Shown here one piece after another: positions 25,718 to 35,057 of a stretch of 64,000 nucleotides of DNA. The stretch comes from Streptomyces sp. RPT161. GTDB lineage: Bacteria; Actinomycetota; Actinomycetes; Streptomycetales; Streptomycetaceae. Location: contig NZ_JAPZVN010000007.1 in NCBI RefSeq assembly GCF_027533845.1, positions 62,001 through 126,000 of the forward strand, read 5' to 3'. The first letter of the stretch is position 1, and every line of letters begins with the position of its first letter. Below the pieces are notes generated by a model. It was not told the origin of the DNA. It did not search any database and was given only the letters and a program-made list of their open reading frames with translations. Made by a program: the position numbers and the translations under genes.

Positions 25718-26329
25718 TCACCGCACCGCGTACCGGCTCTCCCACGCGACGGCCCGCGCCGCCGACAGTGCTTCGGGACGCAGCACCGGCACCGGCACCA
25801 CGATGCCGCACTCCGTGCACACCGGTCCCGCGGCCGGATCGTGGCGCAGGCCCTCCCGCCACACGATGCGCGTCGCGCCGCACACCGGGCAGCAGTCGCC
25901 GGGCGCCGAGTCGAGGGCGGTGATCAGTCGACGCAGCACATCGGCGAGCCGCCCCGCCGGATGGACGGCCGGATCGTCGCACCAGGCGACCCCGTTCCCA
26001 CCCCAGGTGCGCCGGTGCCAGTCGTCAAGGCTGGTGGGACGGCGGATGCCGTCGTACTTCTCGCGCTTGCGGCGGGCGGCGAACTCCGCCTCATAGCCCA
26101 GCCATACCGCTCTCGCCTCCTCCAACTCCTCAAGCGCTGCCATGAGTTGCGCTTGGCGTGGATGTCGGTCGTCGGGTGCGATACCGGCGCGCAGGCACAG
26201 GTGGTGCCAGGTCGCCCGGTGGCCGTACGGCGCGAACCGCTCAAGGCACCGCCGCAGCGAGGTGCGTTGCTCGGCGTCTATCAGCCGCGGATCGCGTACC
26301 CGTCTCGCGAGACTGCGGAACCCGGCCAT
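25718..26329 (-). CDS. Hypothetical protein with C-terminal zinc ribbon
   Basis: 203 residues from ATG 26329, with a GAGGTGG site at good spacing. The first ~110 residues are charged and helical (LEELEEARAVWLGYEAEFAA) with no family recognised. Residues ~145-175 contain CPVCGA and CTECG, two CxxC knuckles about 20 residues apart, a rubredoxin-like zinc ribbon typical of nucleic-acid or protein contacts. It is divergent from the penicillin-acylase gene. Function unknown; a cytosolic DNA- or RNA-associated protein is a guess. Confidence 0.7.
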   Translation of the reverse strand: MAGFRSLARRVRDPRLIDAEQRTSLRRCLERFAPYGHRATWHHLCLRAGIAPDDRHPRQAQLMAALEELEEARAVWLGYEAEFAARRKREKYDGIRRPTSLDDWHRRTWGGNGVAWCDDPAVHPAGRLADVLRRLITALDSAPGDCCPVCGATRIVWREGLRHDPAAGPVCTECGIVVPVPVLRPEALSAARAVAWESRYAVR

Positions 26330-26537
26330 CTCGTACCACCTCCGTCACAGTGGACCACAACACCTCGTGGCGCTATGGAATGGACGTACCGGGCCCGTGA
26401 TTGGCTCCCCTGGTGAAGGAGTTGTGGAGAGGAACGCCGTAGATCCAGCCGAGATCGGGAACATGACGGCTGCTCATCTTCCCGCATAGCCCTACCGACG
26501 GTAACCTCCGTCGCATTCCCCCCAGGGAGGAGCAGGA

Positions 26538-29354
26538 ATGCGACGACGCACCCTCACTCTCAGAACCGTGGCGGCGACCACGCTGCTCGCGCTCGGCGTC
26601 ACCCTGACCGGACCCGTTCCGCACGCGGCGGTCGCCGCCGACTCCGGCGGTGACTACTGCCAGGGCCAGTGCGACGACATCCTTCCGCCCGGCGAGAACG
26701 GCAACGCCACTCTCGCCGACATCCTCGGCAACAAACTGTTCGGCACCCATCCCGCACACACCGAGGACCAACTCGGCACCTATGGTGCGCTACCCGCAGG
26801 CTACGGCTCGCTCACCGACGCCACTCTCGGCGACTTCTACAACAGCTCCTCGTTCGGCGTCCCGTCCGACCAGGTCGAATCCGTGCAGCAGCCGCGCTCC
26901 GACGTCACCATCACCCGTGACAAGGCCACCGGCGTCCCGCACATCCAGGGCACCACCCGCTCCGGCACCGAGTTCGGGGCCGGGTACGCGGCGGCCGAGG
27001 ACCGGTTGTGGCTGATGGACCTCTTCCGACACGTCGGCCGCGGCGAGTTGACCTCCTTCGCCGGTGGCGCCGCCGCCAACCAGGGACTGGAGCAACAGTT
27101 CTTCAGCGCCGCCCCCTACACCGAGGCCGACCTACAGGCCCAGGTGGACCGCATCGCCAAGACCAACGGCGCCCGCGGCCAACAGGCGCTCGCCGACGCG
27201 CAGTCCTATGTGGACGGCATCAACGCCTACATCGGCCAGGCCAAACCGGGCCGGTACTTCCCCGGTGAGTACGACCTCACCGGCCACGTCAACGCCATCA
27301 CCAACGCCGGGGACATCGAGCCGTTCAAGCTCACCGACCTGATAGCGCTGGGCGCGGTGGTGGGCGCGCTGTTCGGCTCGGGCGGCGGTGGCCAGGTCCA
27401 GTCGGCGCTCGCGCTACAGGCCGCCCAGAACAAGTACGGGGTCGTCAAGGGCACCCAGGTCTGGGAGTCGTTCCGCGAGCGCAACGACCCGGAGGCGGTG
27501 CTGACCCTGCACGACGGGCAGAGCTTCCCCTACGCGGACCAGCCCGACCATCCGCGTGGCGAGGCGCTGCCCGACCCCGGTTCCGTCGTCCCGGAACCGC
27601 TTGTCTACGACCGCACCGGCTCAGCCGCCGGCAGCGGGGCCTCCGCGCGCACTCCGGTACGCGTTCCTGCGAAGCTGCGGCCGCTGCAGGGCATCTTCGA
27701 CAACGGCGTACTGCCCGGCAACCTGTTCTCCACGCCCAAGAAGGGCATGTCCAACGCGCTGCTGGTCTCCGGCAAGTACACCGCCAGCGGTCATCCCGTC
27801 GCCGTCTTCGGGCCGCAGACCGGCTACTTCGCGCCGCAGCTGCTGATGCGCGAGGAACTGCAGGGGCCCGGCATCAGTGCCCGCGGCGCGGCCTTCGCGG
27901 GCCTGAGCATGTACGTCGAACTCGGCCGCGGCCAGGACTACGCGTGGAGCGCCACCTCCGCGGGCCAGGACGTCATCGACACCTACGCCGTCGAACTGTG
28001 CGACCCCAGCGGAAACAAGCCCACCCTCCAGTCCAACTCCTACCTGTGGCATGGAAGTTGCGTGCCGTTCGAGAAGATCGAGCGCACCGACGCCTGGTCG
28101 CCGACGATCGCCGACTCCACCGCGGCGGGCTCGTACCGGATGCAGGTCTACCGCACGAAGTACGGCCTGGTGACCGCACGCGCCACGGTCGGCGGCAAGC
28201 CCGTCGCGTACACCTCGCTGCGCAGCTCCTACCAGCACGAGGCCGACTCGATCATCGGCTTCCAGATGCTCAACGACCCGGGGTTCGTGCACGACGCCCA
28301 GAGTTTCCAGCAGGCGGCGCAGCACATCAACTACACGTTCAACTGGTTCTACGCGGACTCCCGGGACATCGCCTACTACAACTCGGGCACCAACCCGGTG
28401 CGGGCCGCGGACGTGGACCCCTCACTTCCGGTGCTCGCGGAGCAGCAGTACGAGTGGCAGGGCTTCGACCCGGCCGACAACACCTCCGCGGCCACCCCGC
28501 CGTCGCAGCACCCGCAGTCCGTCGACCAGGACTACTACGTGTCCTGGAACAACAAGCAGGCCAAGGGCTACAGCTCGTCCGGGTTCGGCAACGGCTCGGT
28601 GCACCGCGTCAACCTGCTCGACGACCGGGTCAAGCGACTGGTCGGGCAGGGCGGCGTCACCCGTGCCTCGCTCACCCAGGCGATGGCCGACGCGGCCGTC
28701 ACCGACCTGCGCGGCGAGGACGTGCTTCCCGAACTGCTCGCGGTACTGCGCAGCAAGCCCGTCACCGATCCCCAACTCGCCAACGCGGTACAGGAACTGG
28801 CGAACTGGAGCAACGACGGTGCCAAGCGCAAGGAGACCTCGTCCGGCTCCCACACCTATGCCGACTCCGACGCGATCCGCATCATGGACGCCTGGTGGCC
28901 GCTGCTGGTCAAGGGCGAGTTCGAGCCGGGTCTCGGCAGTGACCTGTACAGTGCGCTGACCGCCAACCTGGGCGTGGACGAATCACCGTCGGCCGGGCAC
29001 GGTCCGACCGGATCGCATGCCGGAAGCTCCTTCCAGTTCGGCTGGTGGTCGTACGTGGACAAGGACCTGCGCGCGGTGCTCGGCAGGCCGGTCCAGGGCG
29101 GCCTGGCCGAGAAGTACTGCGGGAACGGCGATCTGGCCGCCTGCCAGTCGACGCTGCTGGACACCCTCAAGCAGGCCGTGGCCACCCCGGCGAACCAGGT
29201 CTACCCGGGCGACGGCACCGGCTGCTCGGCGGGTGACCAGTGGTGCGCCGACTCCATCCTTCAGCGGCCGCTCGGCGGCGTCACCGACGACCGGATCTCC
29301 TGGCAGAACCGCCCGACCTACCAGCAGGTGGTCGAATTCCCCAGCCATCGCTAG
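26538..29354 (+). CDS. Secreted penicillin acylase-family Ntn hydrolase
   Basis: 938 residues from ATG 26538, with GGGAGGAG 5 bp upstream. A signal peptide spans ~1-34 (HAAVAADSGG). The alpha-chain part contains GVPHIQGTTRSGTEFGAGYA and AAEDRLWLMDLFRHVGRGEL. The predicted autocatalytic break is before Ser405 in GMSNALLVSG, freeing the beta-chain nucleophile; EPGLGSD and YADSRDIAYYNSG fit later blocks. Such enzymes cleave amides: penicillins, cyclic lipopeptides (echinocandin, aculeacin) or N-acyl homoserine lactones. The linker before the beta chain is long (Ser/Gly-rich around 350-375). The spacer carries no tight Cys pattern. Substrate not predictable. It ends just before a strong hairpin. 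Confidence 0.93.
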   Translation: MRRRTLTLRTVAATTLLALGVTLTGPVPHAAVAADSGGDYCQGQCDDILPPGENGNATLADILGNKLFGTHPAHTEDQLGTYGALPAGYGSLTDATLGDFYNSSSFGVPSDQVESVQQPRSDVTITRDKATGVPHIQGTTRSGTEFGAGYAAAEDRLWLMDLFRHVGRGELTSFAGGAAANQGLEQQFFSAAPYTEADLQAQVDRIAKTNGARGQQALADAQSYVDGINAYIGQAKPGRYFPGEYDLTGHVNAITNAGDIEPFKLTDLIALGAVVGALFGSGGGGQVQSALALQAAQNKYGVVKGTQVWESFRERNDPEAVLTLHDGQSFPYADQPDHPRGEALPDPGSVVPEPLVYDRTGSAAGSGASARTPVRVPAKLRPLQGIFDNGVLPGNLFSTPKKGMSNALLVSGKYTASGHPVAVFGPQTGYFAPQLLMREELQGPGISARGAAFAGLSMYVELGRGQDYAWSATSAGQDVIDTYAVELCDPSGNKPTLQSNSYLWHGSCVPFEKIERTDAWSPTIADSTAAGSYRMQVYRTKYGLVTARATVGGKPVAYTSLRSSYQHEADSIIGFQMLNDPGFVHDAQSFQQAAQHINYTFNWFYADSRDIAYYNSGTNPVRAADVDPSLPVLAEQQYEWQGFDPADNTSAATPPSQHPQSVDQDYYVSWNNKQAKGYSSSGFGNGSVHRVNLLDDRVKRLVGQGGVTRASLTQAMADAAVTDLRGEDVLPELLAVLRSKPVTDPQLANAVQELANWSNDGAKRKETSSGSHTYADSDAIRIMDAWWPLLVKGEFEPGLGSDLYSALTANLGVDESPSAGHGPTGSHAGSSFQFGWWSYVDKDLRAVLGRPVQGGLAEKYCGNGDLAACQSTLLDTLKQAVATPANQVYPGDGTGCSAGDQWCADSILQRPLGGVTDDRISWQNRPTYQQVVEFPSHR

Positions 29355-29367
29355 GAGTTCACTCCAA

Positions 29368-29404
29368 CGGCGTGCGCTCCCGTGGTTTACGGGAGCGCAC
29401 GCCG
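29368..29404. terminator. Perfect 16-bp hairpin between convergent genes
   Basis: A 16-bp uninterrupted stem (left arm 29368-29383, right arm 29389-29404) with the 5-nt loop GGTTT lies between the penicillin-acylase gene (+) and the hydrolase gene (-). It should terminate both directions. It is the most stable-looking hairpin in the window. Confidence 0.85.
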
Positions 29405-29421
29405 CTCAGCGCGTGGGTGGC

Positions 29422-30636
29422 CTAATGCGCTATCCGTCCGGCCAGCAGCACCAACCGGGCCAGACCCGCGTGGCAGATGTCCATGTGCGCGCCCATCGGC
29501 GGGTAGCCGCGCCGCACCACACCGGAGACGTCCACGCTCACCAGCCCGGACTCCGGAAAGTCCCGCCCGGCCGACGGAGAGGTCTCGGCGAGCGTGCGGC
29601 GGACGGCGTCGCTTCCCGCGGGGAGTCCGTGGTACCCGACCGCGGCCGGACTGCCGGTGCTGCCGGACGTGCGCCACGCCAGCGGATACAGCGTGCCGAG
29701 CCCGTCGTCGTACCGTGAATGGCACACCACCAGCGGCCCGTTGACCCGCTGCCGGGTGCCGCGCAGCGCGTCCGATGTGACCGCGCCCTGGAGCAGCGTC
29801 ACCGAGGCGGCGAACGCCCCGGCCGCCCGCACCCCGGACAGCGTCAGCCGCGCGCCGAAGCCGTGACCGAGCAGATGGACACGCACCCGTGGCGCCACGT
29901 CGGCGAGTTGGTCGAGCAGCTCGGCCAGCCCGATCTCGCCTATGAGGTCGGCCTGGCGGCAGATCCGGTAGTAGGCGAGCTGGCGCAGCACCTCCCTGGC
30001 GCCGCTCCACCGGCGGAAGGACGCGGCGTCCGAAGCGCCCTCGCGAGCGATCGGAACCGTCTCCGCACCGGTGCTCTCCAGCGCCGCCGCGAACTCCTCG
30101 CAGATCCGCTCGACGTCACCGGTGAGTATCGCCAGCCGGGCATCGGGGGCGAACCGCCGTGCCAGTTCGAAGAACTCGGTGAGCCGGCCCGATGAGGCGG
30201 GCCGCTCCCGAAGCAGCGCCGCCATGCGCCGTAGCTCCTTGGACCGGGAGGGGAACAGGTCGAGCAGACCGTCCAGGGTGTCCTTGTCCAACCCGCGCTG
30301 GACCGCCAGGTTCGCCGCCTGCTCGGCGAGCATCGACGGCCGGTAGTCCACCAGCGGTTCCTCGGTGAAGCGCAACGAGGGCCAGTACACGCCCGCGTAG
30401 CCCACCACCGCGTCCCGGCGGCCGCGTTCCAGCAACGCGGGGAAGGGCGTGAAGAAGCGGCGGTACACGCGGACCGCGGTGGCGAGGTCGTTGTTCCAGC
30501 CGTGCGCGAAGACGATCAGATCCGTGATCCCGGCCCCGGCAGCGCCCAGTATCAGCCGGTCACGCTGTTCCGGGTCGGCGCTGCCCTCCGCGTCGAAGGT
30601 CACCGTCCAGTACGGATCGACACCCATGGCCCCCAT
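29422..30636 (-). CDS. Alpha/beta hydrolase-like protein with degenerate nucleophile elbow
   Basis: 404 residues from ATG 30636 (purine-rich AGGGGGCGAG upstream; ATG 30627 possible). The fold signals are TDLIVFAHGWNND near 40 (oxyanion HGW) and VHLLGHGFGARLTLSG, where the nucleophile elbow G-x-S-x-G reads G-H-G-F-G: Gly (GGC) replaces the catalytic Ser. A C-terminal HMDICHAG could supply a His. Relatives carry annotations such as serine peptidase or are unnamed. Probably non-hydrolytic, perhaps a binding or scaffold protein; cytosolic, with no signal peptide. Its 3' end shares the hairpin at 29368-29404. Confidence 0.75.
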   Translation of the reverse strand: MGAMGVDPYWTVTFDAEGSADPEQRDRLILGAAGAGITDLIVFAHGWNNDLATAVRVYRRFFTPFPALLERGRRDAVVGYAGVYWPSLRFTEEPLVDYRPSMLAEQAANLAVQRGLDKDTLDGLLDLFPSRSKELRRMAALLRERPASSGRLTEFFELARRFAPDARLAILTGDVERICEEFAAALESTGAETVPIAREGASDAASFRRWSGAREVLRQLAYYRICRQADLIGEIGLAELLDQLADVAPRVRVHLLGHGFGARLTLSGVRAAGAFAASVTLLQGAVTSDALRGTRQRVNGPLVVCHSRYDDGLGTLYPLAWRTSGSTGSPAAVGYHGLPAGSDAVRRTLAETSPSAGRDFPESGLVSVDVSGVVRRGYPPMGAHMDICHAGLARLVLLAGRIAH

Positions 30637-30763
30637 CGGCTCGCCCCCTGCCGTTCTTCCCCGCCGCCCCCCAGCGTCCCCCTGGCCAGTGTGAGCTACA
30701 CCCATTACCGCCGGAAGATACTGTTCCGGCCAGCTGTCCGGGAATCCCACCCCTTCCCGATCC

Positions 30764-30783
30764 CATACCGACTGGTTAGTATG
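30764..30783. promoter_or_regulatory. Candidate TetR operator, SDR/acyl-CoA synthetase operon
   Basis: CATACCGACTGGTTAGTATG, a 20-bp imperfect palindrome with perfect 5-bp outer arms, 42 bp before the GTG of the SDR gene. It matches CATGCCGACCAGTCGGTATG at 37309-37328 in 15 of 20 positions. The TetR gene at 33327 is the likely source of its binder. Confidence 0.6.
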
Positions 30784-30825
30784 CGAGCGCTAGTCGCAGA
30801 TCCGACCAACCGAAGGGACTCCGGC

Positions 30826-31608
30826 GTGGGCGCGCACCAGGACACACGGATTGTGGTCACCGGCGCAGGACGCGGCATCGGCGCTGCCCTGGCCCGCAGA
30901 TTCGCCGCGGAGGGCGCCCGCCTGGTGGTCAACGACCTGGACGCGGACGCCGCCCGGGCCGTCGCCGAGGAACTGGGCGCGGTGGCCGTCCCCGGCGACG
31001 CCGCCAGCGAGCACGGGGTCGGCGAACTGATCCGGAAGGCCCGCACGGCGTTTGACGGGCCGATCGACGTCTACTGCGCCAACGCGGGCGTACCGACCGG
31101 CGGCGGCCCCGAGGCGTCGGAGGAGGACTGGGCGCTGGCGTGGGACGTCAACGTGATGGCCCATGTGCGCGCCGCGCGGGCACTGCTGCCGGAGTGGCTG
31201 GAGCGCGGCCAGGGCAGGTTCGTCGCCACGGTGTCCGCCGCCGGACTGCTCACCATGATCGGCGCGGCCCCCTACTCGGTGACCAAGCACGGCGCGCTCG
31301 CCTTCGCCGAGTGGCTCTCGCTGACCTACCGGCACCGCGGCGTCCAGGTGCACGCTGTCTGCCCGCAGGGCGTGCGTACCGACATGCTGGACGGCACCGG
31401 CGCCGCCGGGCAACTGGTGCTCGCGCCCACGGCCATCGAGCCGGAGAAGGTGGCCGAGGCCGTGCTCGCCGGAATCGCCGACAACCGCTTCCTGATCCTG
31501 CCGCACCCGGAAGTCGCCCAGTTCTACACCAACCGCGCAAGCGACCCGGACCGCTGGCTGGGCGGGATGAACAAGCTGCAGCGGCACCTGGAGGACGGTG
31601 AGGCGTGA
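30826..31608 (+). CDS. Short-chain dehydrogenase/reductase
   Basis: 260 residues from GTG 30826, chosen for GAAGGGA at proper spacing; ATG 30781 in the same frame overlaps the operator. Classical SDR: cofactor loop TGAGRGIGAA, acidic residue NDLD after strand 2 (favours NAD(H)), CANAG, and the catalytic Ser/Tyr/Lys as VSAAG and YSVTKHG. It oxidises or reduces a hydroxyl/keto group on an acyl substrate. The stop overlaps the acyl-CoA synthetase start (GTGA), so the two work as a unit. In the proposed pathway it would interconvert a 4-keto and a 4-hydroxy acyl-CoA, or act at a 3-hydroxy step. Confidence 0.93.
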   Translation: MGAHQDTRIVVTGAGRGIGAALARRFAAEGARLVVNDLDADAARAVAEELGAVAVPGDAASEHGVGELIRKARTAFDGPIDVYCANAGVPTGGGPEASEEDWALAWDVNVMAHVRAARALLPEWLERGQGRFVATVSAAGLLTMIGAAPYSVTKHGALAFAEWLSLTYRHRGVQVHAVCPQGVRTDMLDGTGAAGQLVLAPTAIEPEKVAEAVLAGIADNRFLILPHPEVAQFYTNRASDPDRWLGGMNKLQRHLEDGEA

Positions 31609-33266
31609 GGTACGCGGACAAACCCTGGCTCCAGCACCTCAGCGCCGAACACATCGCCCCGGTCGATCCGCCGCCCACCATGCTGCACGCGTTCCGTGCG
31701 TCGGCCCGGCGCGTCCCCGACCGCACCGCACTCGTCTACTTCGACGGACGGCTGACCTACTCCGAGGCCGACGCGCTCTCCGACGGCATCGCCAACCACC
31801 TGCTGGCACACGGCTTCCGGCCCGGCGACCGCACCGCGATCGCGCTGCAGAACACCCCGCAGTTCGTCCTCGCACTGCTCGCCACCTGGAAGGCGGGCGG
31901 CATCGCGGTGCCGGTCAGCCCCATGTACAAGAGCCGGGAACTCGGCCACGTGCTGCGGGACGCCCAGGCGACGGCGCTGGTCTGCCATGAGCGCGGCTGG
32001 AGCGCGTACATCCGGGAGACCGTCGCCGACTCGGCGGTCCACATCGCGCTGACCACGAGCGAGTTGGACCTGCAAAGCCGAGACGACCACCGGGTGCTGC
32101 CGACCGATGCCGGGAGCCATCCCGACGACGCCACCGACCTGTTGGCCGCCCGCGCCTCGGCGGGCACACCGGTGCCCGAACCGGCGCTCGGCCCCGACGA
32201 CGCCGCGCTGATCACCTACACCTCCGGCACCACCGGAGTGCCCAAGGGAGCGCGCAACACCCACGGCAACATGGCCTACAACGCCCAACGCCAGTGCCGG
32301 ATCCTCCAGTTGCCCGACGGCGCCGTGATCTTCGCGCTGGCGCCGCTGTTCCACATCAGCGGGATGGTCTCGCAACTCGCCGCCGCCCTCACCGGCGGTT
32401 CCACCCTGGCCATGGCGTACCGGTTCGAGGCGGGCGTGGTGCTCGACGCCATCCGCGAGCACCGGCCCGCCTACATGGTCGGGCCGTCCACCGCCTACAT
32501 CGCGCTGATGGCCCGGCCGGACACCAGTGCCGACGACTTCGCCTCCTTCCGGTGGCTCAGCTCCGGCGGCGCACCGCTGCCGCCCGCGGTGGTCGAGGAG
32601 TTCCGGCGGCGCTACGGCCACTACGTGCGCAACGGGTACGGGCTCACCGAGTGCACCGGCGCCTGCGCCAGCGTGCCGCCGGGCAAGGAGGCCCCGGTCG
32701 ATCCGGTCTCCGGGACGCTGGCGGTGGGCGTGCCGGGCCCCGACACCGTGATCCGGATCGTCGACGAGACCGGCGGCGACGTGCCGTTCGGCGAGCACGG
32801 CGAGATCGCGGTGCGCGGCCCCATGGTGGTGCCCGGCTACTGGCGGCGGCCCGAGGAGTCGGCCGCCACCCTTCCGGACGGTGAACTGCGCACCGGCGAC
32901 ATCGGGTTCATGGACGAGACGGGCTGGCTCTACGTCGTGGACCGCAAGAAGGACATGATCAGCGCCTCCGGATTCAAGGTATGGCCACGCGAGGTCGAAG
33001 ACGTGCTCTACACCCATCCGGCGGTACGGGAAGCGGCCGTCGTCGGCGTACCCCACCCCTACCGCGGCGAGACCGTCAAGGCGTACGTCAGCCTCAAACC
33101 CGGTGCTTCGGTGGATTCCTGCGAACTGGTGGCGTACTGCAAGGACCGGCTCGCGGCGTACAAGTACCCGCGCGAGGTCGAGCTCCTGGCCGAACTCCCC
33201 AAGAACACCAGCGGAAAGATCCTGCGCCGTGAGCTGCGCGGGCTACCAGGTCAACGGCGCGGCTAG
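31605..33266 (+). CDS. Acyl-CoA synthetase (AMP-forming)
   Basis: 553 residues from GTG 31605. ANL superfamily adenylate-forming enzyme: P-loop-like YTSGTTGVPKGA near 205, NGYGLTECTG near 345, TGDIGFMDETGWLYVVDRKK near 430, and the catalytic lysine region KNTSGKILRREL at the C-terminus. It activates a fatty or related acid with ATP and CoA. Coupled to the SDR upstream and followed by the TetR gene 60 bp downstream. It would supply acyl-CoA for the kinase/dehydrogenase pair on the other strand. Substrate range not predictable. Confidence 0.95.
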   Translation: MRYADKPWLQHLSAEHIAPVDPPPTMLHAFRASARRVPDRTALVYFDGRLTYSEADALSDGIANHLLAHGFRPGDRTAIALQNTPQFVLALLATWKAGGIAVPVSPMYKSRELGHVLRDAQATALVCHERGWSAYIRETVADSAVHIALTTSELDLQSRDDHRVLPTDAGSHPDDATDLLAARASAGTPVPEPALGPDDAALITYTSGTTGVPKGARNTHGNMAYNAQRQCRILQLPDGAVIFALAPLFHISGMVSQLAAALTGGSTLAMAYRFEAGVVLDAIREHRPAYMVGPSTAYIALMARPDTSADDFASFRWLSSGGAPLPPAVVEEFRRRYGHYVRNGYGLTECTGACASVPPGKEAPVDPVSGTLAVGVPGPDTVIRIVDETGGDVPFGEHGEIAVRGPMVVPGYWRRPEESAATLPDGELRTGDIGFMDETGWLYVVDRKKDMISASGFKVWPREVEDVLYTHPAVREAAVVGVPHPYRGETVKAYVSLKPGASVDSCELVAYCKDRLAAYKYPREVELLAELPKNTSGKILRRELRGLPGQRRG

Positions 33267-33268
33267 CC

Positions 33269-33286
33269 GCGTACCGGTCGGTACGC
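33269..33286. promoter_or_regulatory. Candidate operator upstream of the TetR gene
   Basis: GCGTACCGGTCGGTACGC, an 18-bp palindrome with only the two central positions out of symmetry, 40 bp before the TetR start. The right half GTCGGTACG resembles GTCGGTATG of the 37309 site, so it may be the autoregulatory copy with a shorter centre. This link is weaker than the 30764/37309 match. Confidence 0.45.
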
Positions 33287-33326
33287 TGGCAGTCCATTCG
33301 CGGGTACGCAGAGGAAGGGAACGGCC

Positions 33327-33923
33327 ATGGCAGACGGCGGCGACACCAAGGCGGCCACGGTTCCGCAACGGCTGCTGGCCGAGGCCACCCGCCTCTTCGC
33401 CGACCGGGGCTTCGACCGCACCTCCGTCCAGGAGATCGTGGAGGCCGCCGGGGTGACCAAGGGCGCGCTCTACCACTACTTCGGCAGCAAGGACGACCTG
33501 CTGCACGAGGTGTACGCACGGGTACTGCGACTACAGACCGAACGACTGGAGGAGATCGCCTCCGGTACCGGGACGGTCACCGAGCGGCTGCACCGCGCCG
33601 CCGCCGACGTCGTGGTGACCAGCATCGAGAACCTGGACGACACCAAGATCTTCTTCCGGTCGATGCACCAGCTCAGCCCGGAGAAGCAGAAGGCGGTTCG
33701 GGCCGAACGCCGCCGCTACCACGAGCGGTTCCGCGCACTGGTCGAGGAGGGGCAGCGGGAGGGCACCTTCCGCCCCGAGCTGCGCCCCGACCTGGTCGTG
33801 GACTACTTCTTCGGCTCGGTCCACCACCTGGGCACCTGGTACCGCGAGGGCGGACCGCTGTCCGCCGCCCAGGTGGCCTCGGAGTTCGCAGATCTGCTGC
33901 TGTACTCGGTACGGCGGCCCTGA
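33327..33923 (+). CDS. TetR-family regulator of the acyl-CoA module
   Basis: 198 residues from ATG 33327 (GAGGAAGGGAA upstream). The helix-turn-helix spans ~12-55 (TRLFADRGFDRTSVQEIVEA, TKGALYHYFGSKDDLLHEVY). The C-terminal domain contains FFRSMHQLSPEKQKAVRAER, as in KstR/FadR-like TetR_C_33/QsdR-type regulators of lipid genes. It is embedded between the acyl-CoA synthetase and quinone oxidoreductase genes on the same strand. Similar palindromes before the SDR operon, before this gene and before the kinase/SDR divergent pair suggest that it is the local repressor, released by an acyl-CoA. Confidence 0.93.
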   Translation: MADGGDTKAATVPQRLLAEATRLFADRGFDRTSVQEIVEAAGVTKGALYHYFGSKDDLLHEVYARVLRLQTERLEEIASGTGTVTERLHRAAADVVVTSIENLDDTKIFFRSMHQLSPEKQKAVRAERRRYHERFRALVEEGQREGTFRPELRPDLVVDYFFGSVHHLGTWYREGGPLSAAQVASEFADLLLYSVRRP

Positions 33924-33941
33924 GGTTACGGAGAACCCCCT

Positions 33942-34928
33942 GTGAAGGCATGGCGCGTACACGAGACCGGGGAGCCGCGGGAGGCCATGCGCCTCGAAGA
34001 GGTCCCCGACCCGGTACCCGGGCCCGGTGAAGTGCTGGTGCGGGTGCGCGCCGCCAACGTGAACTTCCCCGACGCACTGCTGTGCCGGGGCCAGTACCAG
34101 ATCCGCCCCGAGTCGCCGTTCACCCCCGGCGTCGAACTGTGCGGGGAGATACGGGAGTTGGGCCCTGGTGTCACCGGACTCCAGCCCGGCGCCCGGGTGA
34201 TCGCCCCGGCCACGCCGCCCGGCGGGGCGTTCGCCGAGCTGGCGGTCGTCAAGGCGGCGACCGTACTGCCCGCGCCCGAGTCCCTCGACGACGCCGAGGC
34301 CGCCGCGCTGCACATCGGCTACCAGACGGGCTGGTTCGGGCTGCACCGCAGGGCGGCGCTGCGCGCCGGTGAGACTCTGCTGGTGCACGCGGCGGCGGGC
34401 GGCGTCGGAAGCGCCGCCGTACAGCTGGGCAAGGCCGCCGGCGCCTCGGTGATCGGCGTGGTGGGCGGCCCGGAGAAGGCCGCCGTGGCCGCCGAGTTGG
34501 GCTGCGACGTCGTGGTGGACCGGCGTACGCAGGACTTCGTCGCCGTCGTCAAGGAGGCGACCGGCGGGCGCGGCGCGGACGTGGTCTACGACCCGGTGGG
34601 CGGCGAGGCGTACGCCCGCTCCACCAAGTGCGTCGCCTTCGAGGGCCGCATCGTGGTGGTCGGTTTCACCAGCGGCACCATCCCCACCCCCGGCCTCAAC
34701 CACGCCCTGGTCAAGAACTACTCGATCCTGGGCCTGCACTGGGGCCTGTACAACACCCACGACCCGGCGGCGATCCACCACTGCCACCGGGAACTGACCC
34801 GCCTGGCAGCGGGGTCGAAGGTGAAGCCGCTGGTCACGGAGCGTCTGCCGCTCGGGGCAGCGGCGGACGCCGTACAACGGGTGGCCGACGGCACGACGAC
34901 GGGCCGCCTGGTCATCGTCACGGCCTGA
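33942..34928 (+). CDS. NADPH:quinone oxidoreductase-type MDR enzyme
   Basis: 328 residues from GTG 33942. Zinc-free medium-chain reductase: N-terminal GroES-like fold (GPGEVLVRVRAANVNFPDAL), VHAAAGGVGSAAVQLGKAAG as the nucleotide site, and VYDPVGGEAYARSTK. No structural-zinc cysteines are seen. These enzymes reduce quinones or 2-enoyl substrates with NADPH. It follows the TetR gene by 18 bp and is probably in the same transcript as the SDR/synthetase genes. In an acyl catabolic module it may act as an enoyl reductase or detoxify enones. Confidence 0.93.
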   Translation: MKAWRVHETGEPREAMRLEEVPDPVPGPGEVLVRVRAANVNFPDALLCRGQYQIRPESPFTPGVELCGEIRELGPGVTGLQPGARVIAPATPPGGAFAELAVVKAATVLPAPESLDDAEAAALHIGYQTGWFGLHRRAALRAGETLLVHAAAGGVGSAAVQLGKAAGASVIGVVGGPEKAAVAAELGCDVVVDRRTQDFVAVVKEATGGRGADVVYDPVGGEAYARSTKCVAFEGRIVVVGFTSGTIPTPGLNHALVKNYSILGLHWGLYNTHDPAAIHHCHRELTRLAAGSKVKPLVTERLPLGAAADAVQRVADGTTTGRLVIVTA

Positions 34929-35015
34929 CTGTCTCCTCAGTCGCCGGACGAGCTCTGAAAATGAGCCCGTCCGGCGGCTGAGGACAAGCCGCGCCAGCGG
35001 CGGCGACGGGACGGC

Positions 35016-35036
35016 CCGGGGGGCGAAGCCCCCCGG
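35016..35036. terminator. Perfect 9-bp GC hairpin between convergent genes
   Basis: CCGGGGGGC, loop GAA, GCCCCCCGG: nine uninterrupted pairs with a 3-nt loop, followed by AAAA, between the ends of the quinone oxidoreductase (+) and the ACAD11-like dehydrogenase (-). Confidence 0.8.
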
Positions 35037-35057
35037 AAAAGGGCGGACGGGCGGGAG

